This document shows, piece after piece, positions 16,849-25,918 of a DNA stretch of 64,000 bases (the first letter of the stretch is position 1; every line of letters starts with the position of its first letter). The DNA comes from Novipirellula caenicola (GTDB taxonomy: Bacteria > Planctomycetota > Planctomycetia > Pirellulales > Pirellulaceae). Under the pieces are notes generated by a model that did no database searches, was not told where the DNA came from, and saw only the letters and a program-made list of their open reading frames with translations. The translations under genes were made by a program, and so were the position numbers. The DNA lies in contig NZ_BAABRO010000004.1 in assembly GCF_039545035.1 (NCBI RefSeq), forward strand, positions 62,001 through 126,000, read 5' to 3'.

Positions 16849-17181
16849 TTACGCTTGGAACGAGCTACCACAACCACAGCTCTTCACTGCGTTGGGGTTC
16901 TCGAAGGTGAAACCTTGCTTTTCAAGGCTGGAATACCAATCAACGGTCGTGCCGTCGAGGTACAAAGCGCTCTTCTTGTCGACAATTACCGCGACGCCGT
17001 GGCAATCGTACTTGCTGTCTGCTTTTTCATCGAACTTGTCGTCGAATCCAAGCGTGTAGTTGAAACCACTGCAACCACCGCCAGCAACGCCGATTCGCAG
17101 CGATGTGGATTCATCAAAGTTATTCTCTTGGCGAAACCGCTTCACTTCTTCAGCGGCTCGTTCCGTTAATTTTATTGCCAT
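16849..17181 (-). CDS. HesB/IscA-family iron-sulfur cluster protein
   Basis: 110 residues from [16 protein letters not shown]. The three family cysteines are present: C37 in GGGCSGFNY, and C102 and C104 in SCGCGSSF. A-type carriers pass [Fe-S] clusters to apoproteins in the cytoplasm. It may be ErpA or IscA, which sequence alone does not separate. No isc or suf genes adjoin it. The frame opens three codons earlier, at 17190. Confidence 0.9.
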   Translation of the reverse strand: MAIKLTERAAEEVKRFRQENNFDESTSLRIGVAGGGCSGFNYTLGFDDKFDEKADSKYDCHGVAVIVDKKSALYLDGTTVDWYSSLEKQGFTFENPNAVKSCGCGSSFQA

Positions 17182-17560
17182 CGTTGTCAAACTCCTTCGG
17201 ACGCCCTGTCGGACTGGTGAGTTTCGAAATGTAAACTACTCAGGTCTACCATGGTAATGCCGAAGCCTCCCAGAAAACCGTCAACCTTATAGTATTCGGA
17301 ATGCTTGGGATTCGACAAGATGCAAGTATTGCGAATTGCCTGAGAATGACCGCAAAACTGGCGGTTTCACTGCGGATCGACACGCCACAGCGTGCATTTC
17401 CGTTCCCTTTTTCTCCGCTGAGGGGCCCCTTCGTGCCACACAGGGCCACCTGGGTGGTCCCTGTACGATTGGCGGACAAAACGCCTTGAATTGGCTTAGG
17501 ATCCCTCAGCCGGTTCTGTTTTTTCGGCTGTGGGATCCTTATCCGCAAACGTGGGGACGC
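17182..17560. other. Gene-free interval with two inverted repeats
   Basis: No convincing gene. The interval holds CAGGGCCACC-tg-GGTGGTCCCTG (17441-17463), and the 40-bp inverted repeat given separately as a likely terminator. Confidence 0.5.
17499..17538 (-). terminator. Likely terminator after the DegT aminotransferase gene
   Basis: GGATCCCTCAGCCG and CGGCTGTGGGATCC form a 14-bp stem with one mismatch and a 12-nt loop. It sits 23 bp beyond the stop codon on the minus strand. No clear U-run follows, so termination is probable rather than certain. Confidence 0.45.
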
Positions 17561-18727
17561 CTAGGCTGCTGCTGCCGACCGAGCGCCGGCCGCGTAAAAA
17601 CCGCTAATGGTCTCGACGACCCGGTGCTGTTCCGCTTCGGTCAACGAAGGGAAGATCGGCAGGTTCAATACTTCCTTGCTCGCACGCTCGGTTTCCGCCA
17701 ACGCATCACGATCGAAATCGAGATCTTGGAAACACTGCTGCTGGTGCATCGGAACCGGGTAATAGACCTCCGACCCAATGCCACGCTCGGACAAGTACGA
17801 TCGCAAATCATCACGACGACCTTCGCCGACTCGCAGTGCGTATTGATTCCAAACGTGGAATGCGTTGGGGTCAGTCGCCGGCAAAACGATCTGATCCGCG
17901 GCAACCAAGTTGGCTTCGCTGAGCAGTCGCGAGTAACGTTCGGCGTTGACGCGGCGATCTTGGACCGCTTTGTCCAAATGACGCAGCTTCACACGAAGCA
18001 CGGCGGCTTGGAACGTATCCAAGCGGCTGTTGATCCCGACGACTTGGTGATAGTAGCGAGGACGCATTCCGTGGCTGGCATACAATCGCAAACGGTCTGC
18101 CGTGGCAGCGTCACCGGTCGTGATCATCCCACCATCGCCCATGCCGCCTAGGTTTTTAGTGGGATAGAAACTGAAACATCCCATTTTCCCCCAGCTGCCA
18201 GCCGGACGGGAGTGATAGGCGGCACCAATGGCCTGGGCCGCGTCTTCGATGACCGGAATGTCGTGATCGCCAGCGATTTGGCAGATCCGATCGATCTGTG
18301 CACATTGGCCGAACAAGTGGACCGGGATGATCGCGCGAGTGCGATCGTTGATCTCATTGCGAATCGCTTCGGGATCCACGTTGAACGTATCGGGACAAAT
18401 GTCGACGAATACCGGCGTTGCACCTAAACGTGTGATGCAGCTAACCGAGGCGAAAAAGGTAAAACTAGGAACGATCACTTCGTCGCCAGGACCGATTTCC
18501 AGAGCCATCAGCGACAATAGCAAGGCGTCGCTGCCCGAGGCACATCCGATCGCGTTCTCGGCTTGGCTGTACGCAGCAACTTCGTTTTCCAATGCGGTGA
18601 CATCAGGACCAAACAAAAATCGACCGCTGTCGAGCACTTCGGTCAGCGCTTCGAGAAATTCTTCGCGGTGAGGGCGGTTATCACGATTCACGTCCAGCAA
18701 GGGGACGCCGTCGGTGGCATTGGCCAT
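17561..18727 (-). CDS. DegT/DnrJ/EryC1/StrS-family aminotransferase
   Basis: 388 residues. Residues 1-15 (MANATDGVPLLDVNR) lead into the family block ENEVAAYSQAENAIGCASG. The PLP-binding lysine is K191 in FSFYPTKNLGGMGDGG, and IEDAAQAIGA holds the cofactor aspartate. These enzymes aminate nucleotide-linked keto-sugars for surface glycans, although a few act as dehydratases. No sugar-nucleotide genes adjoin it. The exopolysaccharide kinase gene 7 kb away is the closest surface-glycan gene. Confidence 0.88.
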   Translation of the reverse strand: MANATDGVPLLDVNRDNRPHREEFLEALTEVLDSGRFLFGPDVTALENEVAAYSQAENAIGCASGSDALLLSLMALEIGPGDEVIVPSFTFFASVSCITRLGATPVFVDICPDTFNVDPEAIRNEINDRTRAIIPVHLFGQCAQIDRICQIAGDHDIPVIEDAAQAIGAAYHSRPAGSWGKMGCFSFYPTKNLGGMGDGGMITTGDAATADRLRLYASHGMRPRYYHQVVGINSRLDTFQAAVLRVKLRHLDKAVQDRRVNAERYSRLLSEANLVAADQIVLPATDPNAFHVWNQYALRVGEGRRDDLRSYLSERGIGSEVYYPVPMHQQQCFQDLDFDRDALAETERASKEVLNLPIFPSLTEAEQHRVVETISGFYAAGARSAAAA

Positions 18728-19004
18728 AGGAGCAACCTTCCATGGTTGAACTGGTTAATAAAATAGGGGGCTTGGTAAAGCGACGTCGATCCGCGCTGGC
18801 CAAGTCAGGGGATTGGTTCCCTCGTTATGAAATAATCGCTGAGCGAGTGTCGGGTCAAGAGAAAAAATTCTTAACCTGCAGTGCCCCTTGGTCTTTTCAG
18901 TCTCCTCCGCGTTTCTTTCCCACGCGGTCGTTTCGTTTCGGATAAAATGAGCCCTCCTGCCTCCGCTGCTCTCCAACCTTCCCCCATCCCTCGCGGAAAT
19001 ACAG

Positions 19005-22000
19005 ATGTACCGACGTCGATCTGTTTCACGCATGCCACCGCCGCTGGGCCCTTGCCGCTTGCCTGCCCGTCGCTTGGTTGCCCGCCAGCTGGATGCCCGC
19101 CGGTCGGTTGCCCAGCTCGTCATCGTGCTCGGTGCCATCACGCTACCTTTGTTCGTCGGCACTGCGGTGGTCGGACAAGCCCCAATCCAGCCCGAAGTAC
19201 GCAGTGAAGCAAAGCCATCGGCAGAACACGAAGCATTTTTTGAAACCGTCATTCGACCTGCGCTCATTGAACATTGTTTGGATTGTCATTCGGTTGAAAA
19301 CGAAGTCAGCGGCGGATTGCAATTGGACACCAAAGCCGGTTGGCAAGCTGGCGGCGATTCAGGGGCCGCCATGGTTCCCGGCCATCCGGACCGTGGCACG
19401 CTGATGGCCGCGATTCGCTACGAGGACGCTGATTTGCAAATGCCGCCCGATGGAAAACTGCCGGGGCACCTGATCGACGCATTTGCAAAATGGATCGCCG
19501 ATGGTGTCTATGATCCACGTACCGCCGAGGTCGCGGCGACGAGATCGAACTCGGGGTTGTCGGTCGAACAAGCCCAACAACATTGGGCATACCGGCCGAT
19601 CCAAACCCCTTCCCTTCCGTCGGACTCCGCCACCGCGTCGAGCTCGCCGATTGACTACTTTTTGAACCGACGACTGCTTGAATCGGGACTCACCGCCACC
19701 TCGGTTGCCGATCACTCCACGTTGGTGCGACGGCTTTATTTTGATTTGACCGGATTGCCTCCGCGTCCTCCTCTTGCCCCCCCAACCGAAACCAGCCCAA
19801 CTGGCCCCCACCCAACTGAAACTCGCCGCTCGGATGCCAAGCAGAGCAAGAACCAGCAACACCATCCGGCCGCCTACGACGCGGATGCCTACGAAACGCT
19901 CGTCGACGAATTACTCGCATCGCCACAATTCGGCGAGACGTTTGCTCGCCACTGGATGGATGTCGCACGCTATGCCGAATCGATCACGCTTCGAGGTTTC
20001 GTTTTTCCCGAAGCATGGCGGTACCGCGATTACCTAGTCGAAGCGTTCAATACCGACCGGCCATTTGACCAAATGATTCGCGAACAAATCGCAGGCGACT
20101 TACTCAAGTCCGATGATTTGCACCAACGTCAAATGCAACATGTCGCGACCACGTTCTTGATGATGGGAAATTCAAACCTCGAACAACAGGACAAGACTCA
20201 ACTTGAAATGGATGTGATCGACGAACAGCTTGATACGATCGGACGAGGCTTTTTAGGGCAAACGATTGGCTGCGCGCGATGCCACGATCACAAATTCGAC
20301 CCGATTCCCACCCGCGACTACTACGCGTTGGCGGGCATCTTTCGATCCGCCACCGCGCTGAAACACGCCAACCTGTCTCGTTGGATCGAAAAACCGCTTC
20401 CGCTTAGCGAGTCGATGCAGCGGCACTACGAATCGATCTCACAAAAATTGCAAAGCGTGAATGCGGAAATCGCTTCGCGAAAAAAATCAGCCAGCATCAA
20501 ATTGTCCGAAGAAAACCGCATCATTCCGTTGGTGGAACTCGACGGGATCGTCGTGGACAGCGGAGCGGCGAAATTGGTTGGTGAATGGATCCATTCCACG
20601 TCGGTTGGCCGCTTGATCGGCGATGGCTATATCCATGACGGCAATGATCACAAAGGATTCAAAACGGCAACCTTCGAACCGCAAGATCTGCCGGCGGGAA
20701 AATACCAAGTCCGGCTCGCCTACTCTGCCGGTACGAACCGCGCCTCTAACACTGTGGTTCGTATTTTCAGCGTTAACGAAGAAACCGTGGTACGGATTAA
20801 CCAACGACGTGTGCCGCCGGAAGAGGGCGTGTGGATCTCGCTGGGTGAATACGATTTCGAACGCAATGGCCAAGCGTTTGTCATCGTTTCCAACGAAGAC
20901 AGCGATGGTTATGTGATCGTTGACGCCGTTCAGTTCTTGCCGCTTGCGTCCAATCCGAATCGTGCGGATTCGCAAGCTGCCGCCCAGTCGAAACAACCGG
21001 GGCAAACCGAGGATGAGAAACAAAAGCAAATCCAAGCTGCCGAGAACGCCCGCATCATCGCTGATTTGGAAGTCGAGCGAAAATCGCTGATGCAGCAACT
21101 CGCCGAACGTCCGCACTACATGACGCTCGAGGAAAATGCGACACCAACCGACGTCGCGATTCACATCCGCGGCGACGTTCACAACCTCGGTGATCGCGTG
21201 CCTCGCGGTTTTTTGACGGCGCTTCCTCACGGTGATTCGCACCCGATCGATCCGGATACCAGCGGACGATTGGAATTGGCGAACTGGATTGCCTCGCCCG
21301 AAAACCCACTCACCGCACGTGTTTATGCGAACCGCATTTGGGCCGCATTGATGGGGCAAGGCATTGTCCATTCGATGAACAACTTTGGCACCAAAGGCGA
21401 CGTCCCGACGCATCCGGAACTGCTCGATTGGTTGGCCAGCGAATTGATCCAAAATCAATGGTCCACAAAACATCTGGTCCGCACGATCGTGATGTCCGAC
21501 GCGTACCGTCGACGGTTGACACTGGATGACCCGGCCGCGAACCAGATGCAACAGAAACTCGATCCCAAAAACGAACTTTATTGGCGAGCCAACTCGCGAC
21601 GATTGAGGGTCGAGTCGCTACGTGATGCGATGCTACAAATTAGCGGCGAACTCGATTTGTCCCAAGGCGGATCGCTGATTCGGCCTGGAACCAATGCCGA
21701 CTACAACTATCGCATCGATTCACCGCGGCGGAGCATCTATCATCCGGTGTTTCGCAACGCATTACCTGAATTGTTCGAGGCGTTTGATTTCGCAGACGCC
21801 AGCGTTTCGGTGGGACAACGCACGCGCAGCACCGTCGCGACGCAGGCGCTTGTGCTGGTGAATCACCCCTGGATCATCGCTCGCGCCCAGGCGGCCGCCG
21901 AGAATTTTCGCCAACACGGTTCACTCTCGAACGCTGATTTGGTCGATCTGATCTACCAGCACTGTTTTTATCGTCTGCCCAGCGACTCAGAACGCTCCAC

Positions 22001-22106
22001 CTGCGTCGCATTCCTCGCCCAATCCGACGACAGCGACGATCTCGATCGGCTTGCCATGCTGATTCACTCGCTGTTTGCGTCTCTCGACTTTCGCTACCTG
22101 CCCTGA
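19005..22106 (+). CDS. Cytochrome-type DUF1549/DUF1553 protein
   Basis: 1033 residues. A basic N-terminus precedes a membrane segment (LVIVLGAITLPLFVGTAVVG). A planctomycete cytochrome domain (PSCyt1) then carries CLDCH near residues 91-95. DUF1549 follows, with a CxxCH-type motif CARCHDHKFDP near residue 423. A golvesin-like sugar-binding fold lies around residues 555-650 (AGKYQVRLAYSAG to VIVDAVQFLP). DUF1553 makes the C-terminal ~300 residues. A Pro/Thr-rich insertion (residues ~250-285) interrupts DUF1549. Substrate unknown; proteins of this type are abundant and poorly understood in planctomycetes. The DUF1501 gene starts 12 bp downstream. Confidence 0.88.
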   Translation: MYRRRSVSRMPPPLGPCRLPARRLVARQLDARRSVAQLVIVLGAITLPLFVGTAVVGQAPIQPEVRSEAKPSAEHEAFFETVIRPALIEHCLDCHSVENEVSGGLQLDTKAGWQAGGDSGAAMVPGHPDRGTLMAAIRYEDADLQMPPDGKLPGHLIDAFAKWIADGVYDPRTAEVAATRSNSGLSVEQAQQHWAYRPIQTPSLPSDSATASSSPIDYFLNRRLLESGLTATSVADHSTLVRRLYFDLTGLPPRPPLAPPTETSPTGPHPTETRRSDAKQSKNQQHHPAAYDADAYETLVDELLASPQFGETFARHWMDVARYAESITLRGFVFPEAWRYRDYLVEAFNTDRPFDQMIREQIAGDLLKSDDLHQRQMQHVATTFLMMGNSNLEQQDKTQLEMDVIDEQLDTIGRGFLGQTIGCARCHDHKFDPIPTRDYYALAGIFRSATALKHANLSRWIEKPLPLSESMQRHYESISQKLQSVNAEIASRKKSASIKLSEENRIIPLVELDGIVVDSGAAKLVGEWIHSTSVGRLIGDGYIHDGNDHKGFKTATFEPQDLPAGKYQVRLAYSAGTNRASNTVVRIFSVNEETVVRINQRRVPPEEGVWISLGEYDFERNGQAFVIVSNEDSDGYVIVDAVQFLPLASNPNRADSQAAAQSKQPGQTEDEKQKQIQAAENARIIADLEVERKSLMQQLAERPHYMTLEENATPTDVAIHIRGDVHNLGDRVPRGFLTALPHGDSHPIDPDTSGRLELANWIASPENPLTARVYANRIWAALMGQGIVHSMNNFGTKGDVPTHPELLDWLASELIQNQWSTKHLVRTIVMSDAYRRRLTLDDPAANQMQQKLDPKNELYWRANSRRLRVESLRDAMLQISGELDLSQGGSLIRPGTNADYNYRIDSPRRSIYHPVFRNALPELFEAFDFADASVSVGQRTRSTVATQALVLVNHPWIIARAQAAAENFRQHGSLSNADLVDLIYQHCFYRLPSDSERSTCVAFLAQSDDSDDLDRLAMLIHSLFASLDFRYLP

Positions 22107-22118
22107 GGCCACCACGTC

Positions 22119-23549
22119 ATGAACGATTCGACCTTCTCACGCCGACACATGCTGCGGACCACCGCTTGCGGATTTGGTTCGATGGCCGCCTCGGCGATCT
22201 TGGCTCAAACCCGTGCTTCGGCAAAATCGCATCAAGCAAACGCGGGTTCGGGTGATGCATCACCGCTAGTGCCCAAAGCCAAACGGATCATTTTTCTGTT
22301 TATGCAAGGCGGCGTCAGCCAAGTCGATTCATTCGACTACAAACCGCTGCTAAGCGAACATGACGGAAAGTCCTACGAGTTCGATGATGCGCGTCAACTC
22401 GCGCGATCGGGCAAAGGCCGAGAGTTTCGTTTGATGCAATCGCCATGGAAATTCAACCAATACGGCGACTCGGGTCGCTGGGTGTCGGACCTGTTTCCCG
22501 AAACCGCTCGGCATGCCGATGACATGTGCCTTTTGCATGGCATGCATACCGAGGGGGTCGCCCATGGTCCCGCCACCTTGTTCCTACACTGCGGTAGCAC
22601 CAATTTCATTCGCCCCTCGTTCGGTTCGTGGCTGCTGTATGGGCTGGGAAGCGAGAATGAGAATCTTCCGGGCTTTATCTCGATCGCCCCTTCGATCGGA
22701 AACGGGGGAGCACGCAACTATGGAAGCGCGTTTTTGCCGCCTCGCTACCAAGGCACCAAAGTCGGCAGTGCGAGTAGCAGCGTGATGACGATCGACAGCC
22801 TAACGCGAAACCACATTCCCCCCCGACTGCAACAAGAACAGTTTGAATTGCTGAACCGATTGAATCATCAGCAATACGCACAGCGACCGCTGCAAGACAC
22901 GGAACTGGACGCCGCGATCAAGTCCCACGAATTGGCGTGGCGAATGCAGCAGTTCGCTCCCGAGACGCTTGACTTGTCCGACGAGACCGCCGAAACGATC
23001 GAGATGTACGGAATCAACGCCCCAGAGACCAAACGGTATGGGGCCCGCTGCTTGATGGCCCGGCGGATGTGCGAAGCCGGAGTGCGATTTGTCCAAGTCA
23101 ACTACGGTGACGACTCGGCCAATCCGGCGTGGGACCAACACTCCAATCTGCCCAAACATGCGACGCACGCCCGCGCGGTGGACAAACCGATCGCGGCGCT
23201 GTTGACCGATCTCAAGCAACGAGGGTTATTAGAGGACACAATCGTTTGGTGGGGCAGCGAGTTTGGCCGCACTCCCTACGCCCAAGACAACGGAACAGGT
23301 CGCGATCATAACCCCCGTGGCTTTACCGTTTGGTTGGCGGGCGGTGGGTTTCGCGGCGGGCATGCCCACGGAGAAACCGACGAGTTTGGTTTCCGCAGCA
23401 TCGCCGGCCGCGTGCATATGCATGACCTGCACGCTACGCTGCTGCATCAATTGGGACTCGACCATAAACAATTGACCTTCGAGCACGCCGGTCGCGATTT
23501 CCGGCTCACCGACGTTCACGGCAAGGTCGTGACCGACGTACTCGCGTGA
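22119..23549 (+). CDS. DUF1501 protein with Tat signal
   Basis: 476 residues. The N-terminus (TFSRRHMLRTTACGFG) has a twin-arginine pair. DUF1501 proteins have a sulfatase/alkaline-phosphatase-like fold. Matching blocks are IIFLFMQGGVSQVDSFDYKP, RFVQVNYGDDSANPAWDQHS and VWWGSEFGRTPYAQ, near GRDHNPRGF. It starts 12 bp after the cytochrome-type gene, so the two form an operon. This pairing is usual in planctomycetes and its role remains unknown. Confidence 0.9.
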   Translation: MNDSTFSRRHMLRTTACGFGSMAASAILAQTRASAKSHQANAGSGDASPLVPKAKRIIFLFMQGGVSQVDSFDYKPLLSEHDGKSYEFDDARQLARSGKGREFRLMQSPWKFNQYGDSGRWVSDLFPETARHADDMCLLHGMHTEGVAHGPATLFLHCGSTNFIRPSFGSWLLYGLGSENENLPGFISIAPSIGNGGARNYGSAFLPPRYQGTKVGSASSSVMTIDSLTRNHIPPRLQQEQFELLNRLNHQQYAQRPLQDTELDAAIKSHELAWRMQQFAPETLDLSDETAETIEMYGINAPETKRYGARCLMARRMCEAGVRFVQVNYGDDSANPAWDQHSNLPKHATHARAVDKPIAALLTDLKQRGLLEDTIVWWGSEFGRTPYAQDNGTGRDHNPRGFTVWLAGGGFRGGHAHGETDEFGFRSIAGRVHMHDLHATLLHQLGLDHKQLTFEHAGRDFRLTDVHGKVVTDVLA

Positions 23550-23584
23550 GATCCAATGTGATTGGTCTGGCGGAACCACTCCGT

Positions 23585-23995
23585 TCAGCTTGACGAAACG
23601 GTATAGCTAAGCGGACCGGAACTTGGAATCGTTTCGTTCAACTCACTTTGCGAGTTGAACTTGGCGGGCAAGACTTGCCTTTTAAAGCTCGTGCCGGCCT
23701 CGGGCGAATTCGCGGGCAAATCGGCGACGACTTCTTCATAACCGCGGATTTCGACACGCTTGGCGCCGGGGATCACGGGACCTTTGAACACGCCGTCGAC
23801 CACCCGCAAGTTGTCGGCTTGGACCGATGGATCCTGGGGCACAAACGTGACGTCGCCGTTGGCCAGCGGAGCTCCGTCGAGCTCGACGGTCCCTTCGACG
23901 ATGACGCGGTCCAGTGGATCGCTGCCACAACCGCCGAGCAACACCACGCAAGAAAACAAAACGACCACCACTGCTTGAGTTAACTGAGTTCGCAT
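23585..23995 (-). CDS. Small lipoprotein with carboxypeptidase-regulatory-like fold
   Basis: 136 residues from MRTQLTQAVVVVLF. The lipobox is VLLGGCGSDP. The mature part has VEGTVELDGAPLANGDVTF, the start of a transthyretin-like (carboxypeptidase regulatory) fold. Planctomycetes often place such a gene just after a DUF1559 gene, as here (120 bp gap). Probably an envelope protein; role unknown. The longer frame to 24097 adds non-family residues. Confidence 0.75.
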   Translation of the reverse strand: MRTQLTQAVVVVLFSCVVLLGGCGSDPLDRVIVEGTVELDGAPLANGDVTFVPQDPSVQADNLRVVDGVFKGPVIPGAKRVEIRGYEEVVADLPANSPEAGTSFKRQVLPAKFNSQSELNETIPSSGPLSYTVSSS

Positions 23996-24114
23996 GAATG
24001 AATCCGATTCAAATAGGAAACGTGAAAAAAAGTGGCAGGGGAACCGCATCGAAAGGCGGCGGGGACCGAACACCGATCCCCGCCGCGCGATGGACATGTG
24101 CGAGGGTATATTCG

Positions 24115-25041
24115 TTAAGGCAACGTCACCACTTCGCCATTGTTTCGCGTGCCAAGGGCACGATAGGTCACCAAGTCGATTGATTCGGTGAGGAACCGAA
24201 CCGATCCATCGGCCAGCGTGAATTGAGCACCGCCAGGATGCACGCTCCGCGCGAAATTACGGATCTCTGCGGCGCCCCCGATCGAATTGCAGGGTGCCAG
24301 TCGATAGGTTTCGGTTTTGCACGAGTAAACTTGATCAGGCAGTGTCGAGTTCGGTGACTGCCACGTAGTGAAACCAAATCCGCCGTGAGGTCCGCCGCCC
24401 CAATAACCGCCCGCTCCACCCCAACCGCCTAGACCGGGACGCACTAGCGCCTCGCCGACCATCAGCGTGTTGGAGGTCCCATCGACAACGTCACGCATCT
24501 TGGTTTTCGAATCGTTGTAAAACATGCCATCGAGATTGGTCATCGGACGCGTCATCTCGGTGCTGGCAGCGGCGACCACATAGTTACCTTGAAACCCTTC
24601 ACCGTTGGAACGTCGCGAGCCTCCACCGCCGAAGCCGCCAGCCCCGGGGTCCGACGGACACATAAAGGCGGGAAGCACTGCATCCTTGAGCTCCGGCGGC
24701 GTATCCATCACCCATTGACCGTCCCAGTGCTGGTAGGCTTCCGAGACCGCGCCGATTTCGATAAAGGACATCACTTGCTGCATCCAAGTATCGCGGCGAT
24801 GGAATGTCCCCGAATCCCGATAGCCATACGGATAGATACGAAAGGTGTCATGGTAGTTGTGTAGCGCCAAACCGAGTTGCTTCATGTTGTTGGAGCAACT
24901 CATTCGGCGTGCCGCCTCGCGAGCGGCCTGCACGGCCGGCAACAGCAATCCCACCAGAACTCCGATAATGGCAATCACCACTAACAATTCGACCAAGGTA
25001 AATCCCGCACTGCTAAAACGCTTCCTGGTAAATACCGTCAT
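24115..25041 (-). CDS. DUF1559 prepilin-like protein
   Basis: 308 residues. GAGGG 4 nt before the ATG at 25041 supports this start. The prepilin cleavage site and helix read [20 protein letters not shown], followed by [11 protein letters not shown]. The C-terminus has the DUF1559 pattern [19 protein letters not shown]. These type IV pilin-like proteins are numerous in planctomycetes and are thought to be surface or pseudopilus subunits. The lipoprotein gene follows on the same strand. Confidence 0.9.
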   Translation of the reverse strand: MTVFTRKRFSSAGFTLVELLVVIAIIGVLVGLLLPAVQAAREAARRMSCSNNMKQLGLALHNYHDTFRIYPYGYRDSGTFHRRDTWMQQVMSFIEIGAVSEAYQHWDGQWVMDTPPELKDAVLPAFMCPSDPGAGGFGGGGSRRSNGEGFQGNYVVAAASTEMTRPMTNLDGMFYNDSKTKMRDVVDGTSNTLMVGEALVRPGLGGWGGAGGYWGGGPHGGFGFTTWQSPNSTLPDQVYSCKTETYRLAPCNSIGGAAEIRNFARSVHPGGAQFTLADGSVRFLTESIDLVTYRALGTRNNGEVVTLP

Positions 25042-25918
25042 ATTTCCCTCTTCACCCCGTTGCCAAGAAAAAAGAACGTAGCCTGACGCAATGTCAATTG
25101 GCTTTGGTCTATAGACTAGCGGTGTAACGATTGCTGTCAAATTTTTCTCCGCGGCTGGCGAGCCTATTTTTGCTTCCTAAACCAACGAAACATGACGAGT
25201 TCGAAAAGGCGATTTTGGACGCTTGCTCACAGCAGGGGATGGGGGACCGCTACCGGTGAACAGCGGATCGCTGGCATCCCTAAATTGGAAGAACCAGAGG
25301 CCCCATGACTTCGGAACCCCGAAATAAAAAAAGGCTCACCAAGTCATTTTTTTTCTATCGTGACCAGCACACGACAGGTTTGTAAACGTTGACAGCGGCA
25401 ATTCCGATGCGGCCTGGGGCGGCTCGCTGAGCTCCATCGGTAGGCAGCTAGCGACGCCGATCAACGACGCCGCGGAGCCCATGTCAACGCTTTGGCTTGG
25501 CCGACAAGGTGCGCGTGGGTGCACTCCAAAGTCATCTCGGCACGCTCGCATCGTGACAACCGGCATAATCCGCGAATTGCGTTTTGCAAAATAATAATGG
25601 CAAAATCTTTCGCAAAGACTGGAAAATCACCCCCCCACCGGAAGCAGGCCTACCCCTATAATGGCAGAAGCAGTACTCCAGTGCATGCAACGTGATCATC
25701 CGGCATATGAAGTGCGGAATCTGCTGGGCTTAAGTCGTACAAGGGGCATCCGCCCACATTACAGCTTGACCTGACACGTGGACCGCCACCCCGATTTAAC
25801 GATAACCACCACTTCCAGTGACTGTAGCTGAGGCTTCGATAATCCTCAGATCGATTGAGGCGTGAAATGGCTTCCAACGTCATTCATTGCTAAAAGTCTC
25901 TTGCCGCATAAGGAGCGC
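25042..25918. other. Gene-free interval upstream of the Wzz/BY-kinase gene
   Basis: About 870 bp between divergent genes. No convincing reading frame, riboswitch or repeat was recognised. It should hold the promoters of both neighbours and perhaps a 5' leader of the kinase gene. Confidence 0.4.

Noticed and set aside
20487-21551. 354-codon minus-strand frame in the cytochrome-type gene
   Set aside because: Antisense shadow of DUF1549/DUF1553 coding sequence.
25042-25918. Riboswitch ahead of the exopolysaccharide kinase gene
   Set aside because: I looked for c-di-GMP-type and other conserved cores in the leader and found none.
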